This document shows positions 5,944-6,762 of a stretch of 6,762 nucleotides of DNA, piece by piece. Position numbers and translations under genes: made by a program. The notes below the pieces were generated by a model. The model was not told the origin of the DNA, did not search any database, and was given only the letters and a program-made list of their open reading frames with translations. Source of the DNA: UBA6624 sp964517115 [NCBI: uncultured bacterium] (GTDB lineage: Bacteria > UBP7 > UBA6624). The stretch's first letter is position 1, and each line of letters starts with the position of its first letter. The stretch lies in NCBI GenBank assembly GCA_964517115.1, contig CAZFBE010000014.1, positions 17,953-24,714 on the forward strand, given 5' to 3'.

Positions 5944-6751
5944 AGGGGTACCTTCCCTCTTTGAATTTTTTTGAAATTTTGTTTCTTACATGTTCGAAGT
6001 CGTCTTTGTATGTCACGCCACACCATTCCTCATTTGAGCATAGAGCTTTTATTTCAAGGTTTTCTGTTTTTATTTTTTGTTCGATGAATTCAGGAAGGAG
6101 GAATTCAGAATTGTCATCTTCCAGTTCATTTAGGAATCTTTCATAACTTTCTGAGAGCCCTTCAAAGATGTTTGGTTGGAACCCCCAAAGGTTCATTGAC
6201 ACGGGGGTGTTTTTTTCCGAAGGGCCTTTCAGCCCATGGGTTTCCTTTATTGTGGTTAGGTTGTTTTTTTCGTTTATTTCGCAAATCCCTCTCGAAACCG
6301 CTCCATGTGTTGATAGGGTTTTTCTCAATGGGAAAGTCACTATTGCGGATTGTTCATTTTCTTTCAGAAAATCGACAAGCATCTTAATTGACTCGGGGCC
6401 ATAGTGGTCATCTGCATTTGCAACAATGAAAGGTTCATTGATATGGTCTTTTGCACATAAGACTGCTTGACCGGTACCTAATGGTTTTACTCGATTTTTT
6501 ATCGGATTTTTTTGGATTACAAATTCTGTTTTTATTTTTTCAGAAATCTTTTTGAATTTTTCTCTTATTGTCTTCTCGTTTTCTTCCTTGATGATGAAGA
6601 CGATTTTGCTGCAGCCGTATTTGAGTCCGTCATAGGCTGTCAATTCGGCCAAAGATTCTCCATTTGGGCCAATTTCTTCAATTTGTTTTAGCCCACCATA
6701 CCTAGATCCCATCCCAGCAGCAAGAATTAATAGCGATATTTGTTTATCCAT
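5930..6751 (-). CDS. Sugar-1-phosphate nucleotidyltransferase family protein
   Basis: Cytoplasmic nucleotidyltransferase of 273 residues with a GT-A/Rossmann-like fold, expected to join a sugar 1-phosphate to a nucleotide, giving an NDP-sugar and pyrophosphate. Visible motifs are LAAGMGSRYGGLKQI (10-24), the nucleotide-binding signature in the GSRYGGLKQ form with the following GPNGE; KPLGTGQAVLCAKD (89-102), contacting the base; VANADDHYG (110-118) with the metal-binding aspartates; NLWGFQP (187-193); and a C-terminal WCGVTYKDD (243-251) ending YPYDFW. This subgroup is commonly found beside APH-type kinases of the NahK-like group, as here. It is the promoter-proximal gene of the pair and overlaps the kinase start by 14 bases. 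The ATG at 6751 gives the normal N-terminus (MDKQISLLILAAG). Only 11 bases lie upstream in the window and no ribosome binding site is visible in them. The sugar and nucleotide are not determined; UTP and a hexosamine 1-phosphate are an inference. Confidence 0.87.
   Translation of the reverse strand: MDKQISLLILAAGMGSRYGGLKQIEEIGPNGESLAELTAYDGLKYGCSKIVFIIKEENEKTIREKFKKISEKIKTEFVIQKNPIKNRVKPLGTGQAVLCAKDHINEPFIVANADDHYGPESIKMLVDFLKENEQSAIVTFPLRKTLSTHGAVSRGICEINEKNNLTTIKETHGLKGPSEKNTPVSMNLWGFQPNIFEGLSESYERFLNELEDDNSEFLLPEFIEQKIKTENLEIKALCSNEEWCGVTYKDDFEHVRNKISKKFKEGRYPYDFW
5951..5956 (-). promoter_or_regulatory. Shine-Dalgarno site deciding the kinase start
   Basis: On the minus strand GGAAGG, within a longer purine run GAGGGAAGG (5959-5951), stands 7 bases before ATG 5943. 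It lies inside the nucleotidyltransferase gene and favours the overlapping start at 5943 over the in-frame ATG at 5925, where AGGGG is only about one base from the codon. Confidence 0.65.
6181..6216 (+). terminator. Terminator-like hairpin antisense within the nucleotidyltransferase gene
   Basis: On the plus strand ACCCCC (6181-6186) can pair with GGGGGT (6203-6208) around a 16-base loop, followed by one G and seven Ts (6210-6216). The GC stem plus T-run resembles an intrinsic terminator for plus-strand transcripts, such as read-through from the symporter operon, which has no intergenic terminator of its own. The loop is long and the site lies in coding sequence (codons around NTPVSMNLWGF), so chance is a serious alternative. 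Confidence 0.25.
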
Positions 6752-6762
6752 GATTCAAATTA

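Overview
The window is about 6.8 kb of AT-rich, very gene-dense bacterial DNA. Seven genes fill almost all of it, and the only real intergenic gap is 57 bp (3216-3272). Several neighbouring genes overlap by 1-14 bases. AT-rich codon use, the tight packing and a phosphonate-type importer would fit a streamlined, possibly aquatic, bacterium. The sequence does not allow a taxon to be named, and I did not find an RNA gene, CRISPR array, insertion sequence or long repeat.

Left half, minus strand (3215 down to 1): a four-gene ABC importer operon in the order phnD-phnC-phnE-phnE'. It encodes a lipoprotein substrate-binding protein, an ATPase and two different PhnE-type permeases; the last one runs off the left edge. 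Each junction is a 4-base ATGA stop/start overlap. Together they should capture a phosphonate, or possibly phosphite or another phosphorus compound, outside the cytoplasmic membrane and import it at the cost of ATP. No C-P lyase or phosphonatase gene is visible, so the fate of the substrate lies outside the window. The binding protein has an extra segment of roughly 85 residues carrying two cysteines.

Middle, plus strand (3273-4882): a sodium/solute symporter of the SSS family. It is followed, with a 1-base stop/start overlap and a clear ribosome binding site, by a 41-codon single-span membrane protein that looks like a small partner of the symporter. The importer and symporter operons diverge from the shared 57-bp gap.

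Right half, minus strand (6751 down to 4879): a sugar-1-phosphate nucleotidyltransferase overlapping by 14 bases a kinase of the APH/choline kinase fold with motifs like those of N-acetylhexosamine 1-kinase. They look like a two-step kinase plus nucleotidyltransferase route making an activated sugar. This pair converges on the symporter operon, and the two end genes share a palindromic TTAA as their stop codons.

Most of the window is recognisable transport and sugar-activation machinery. The least described parts are the small protein behind the symporter and the extended PhnD. I see no convincing evidence of a wholly new multi-gene system.
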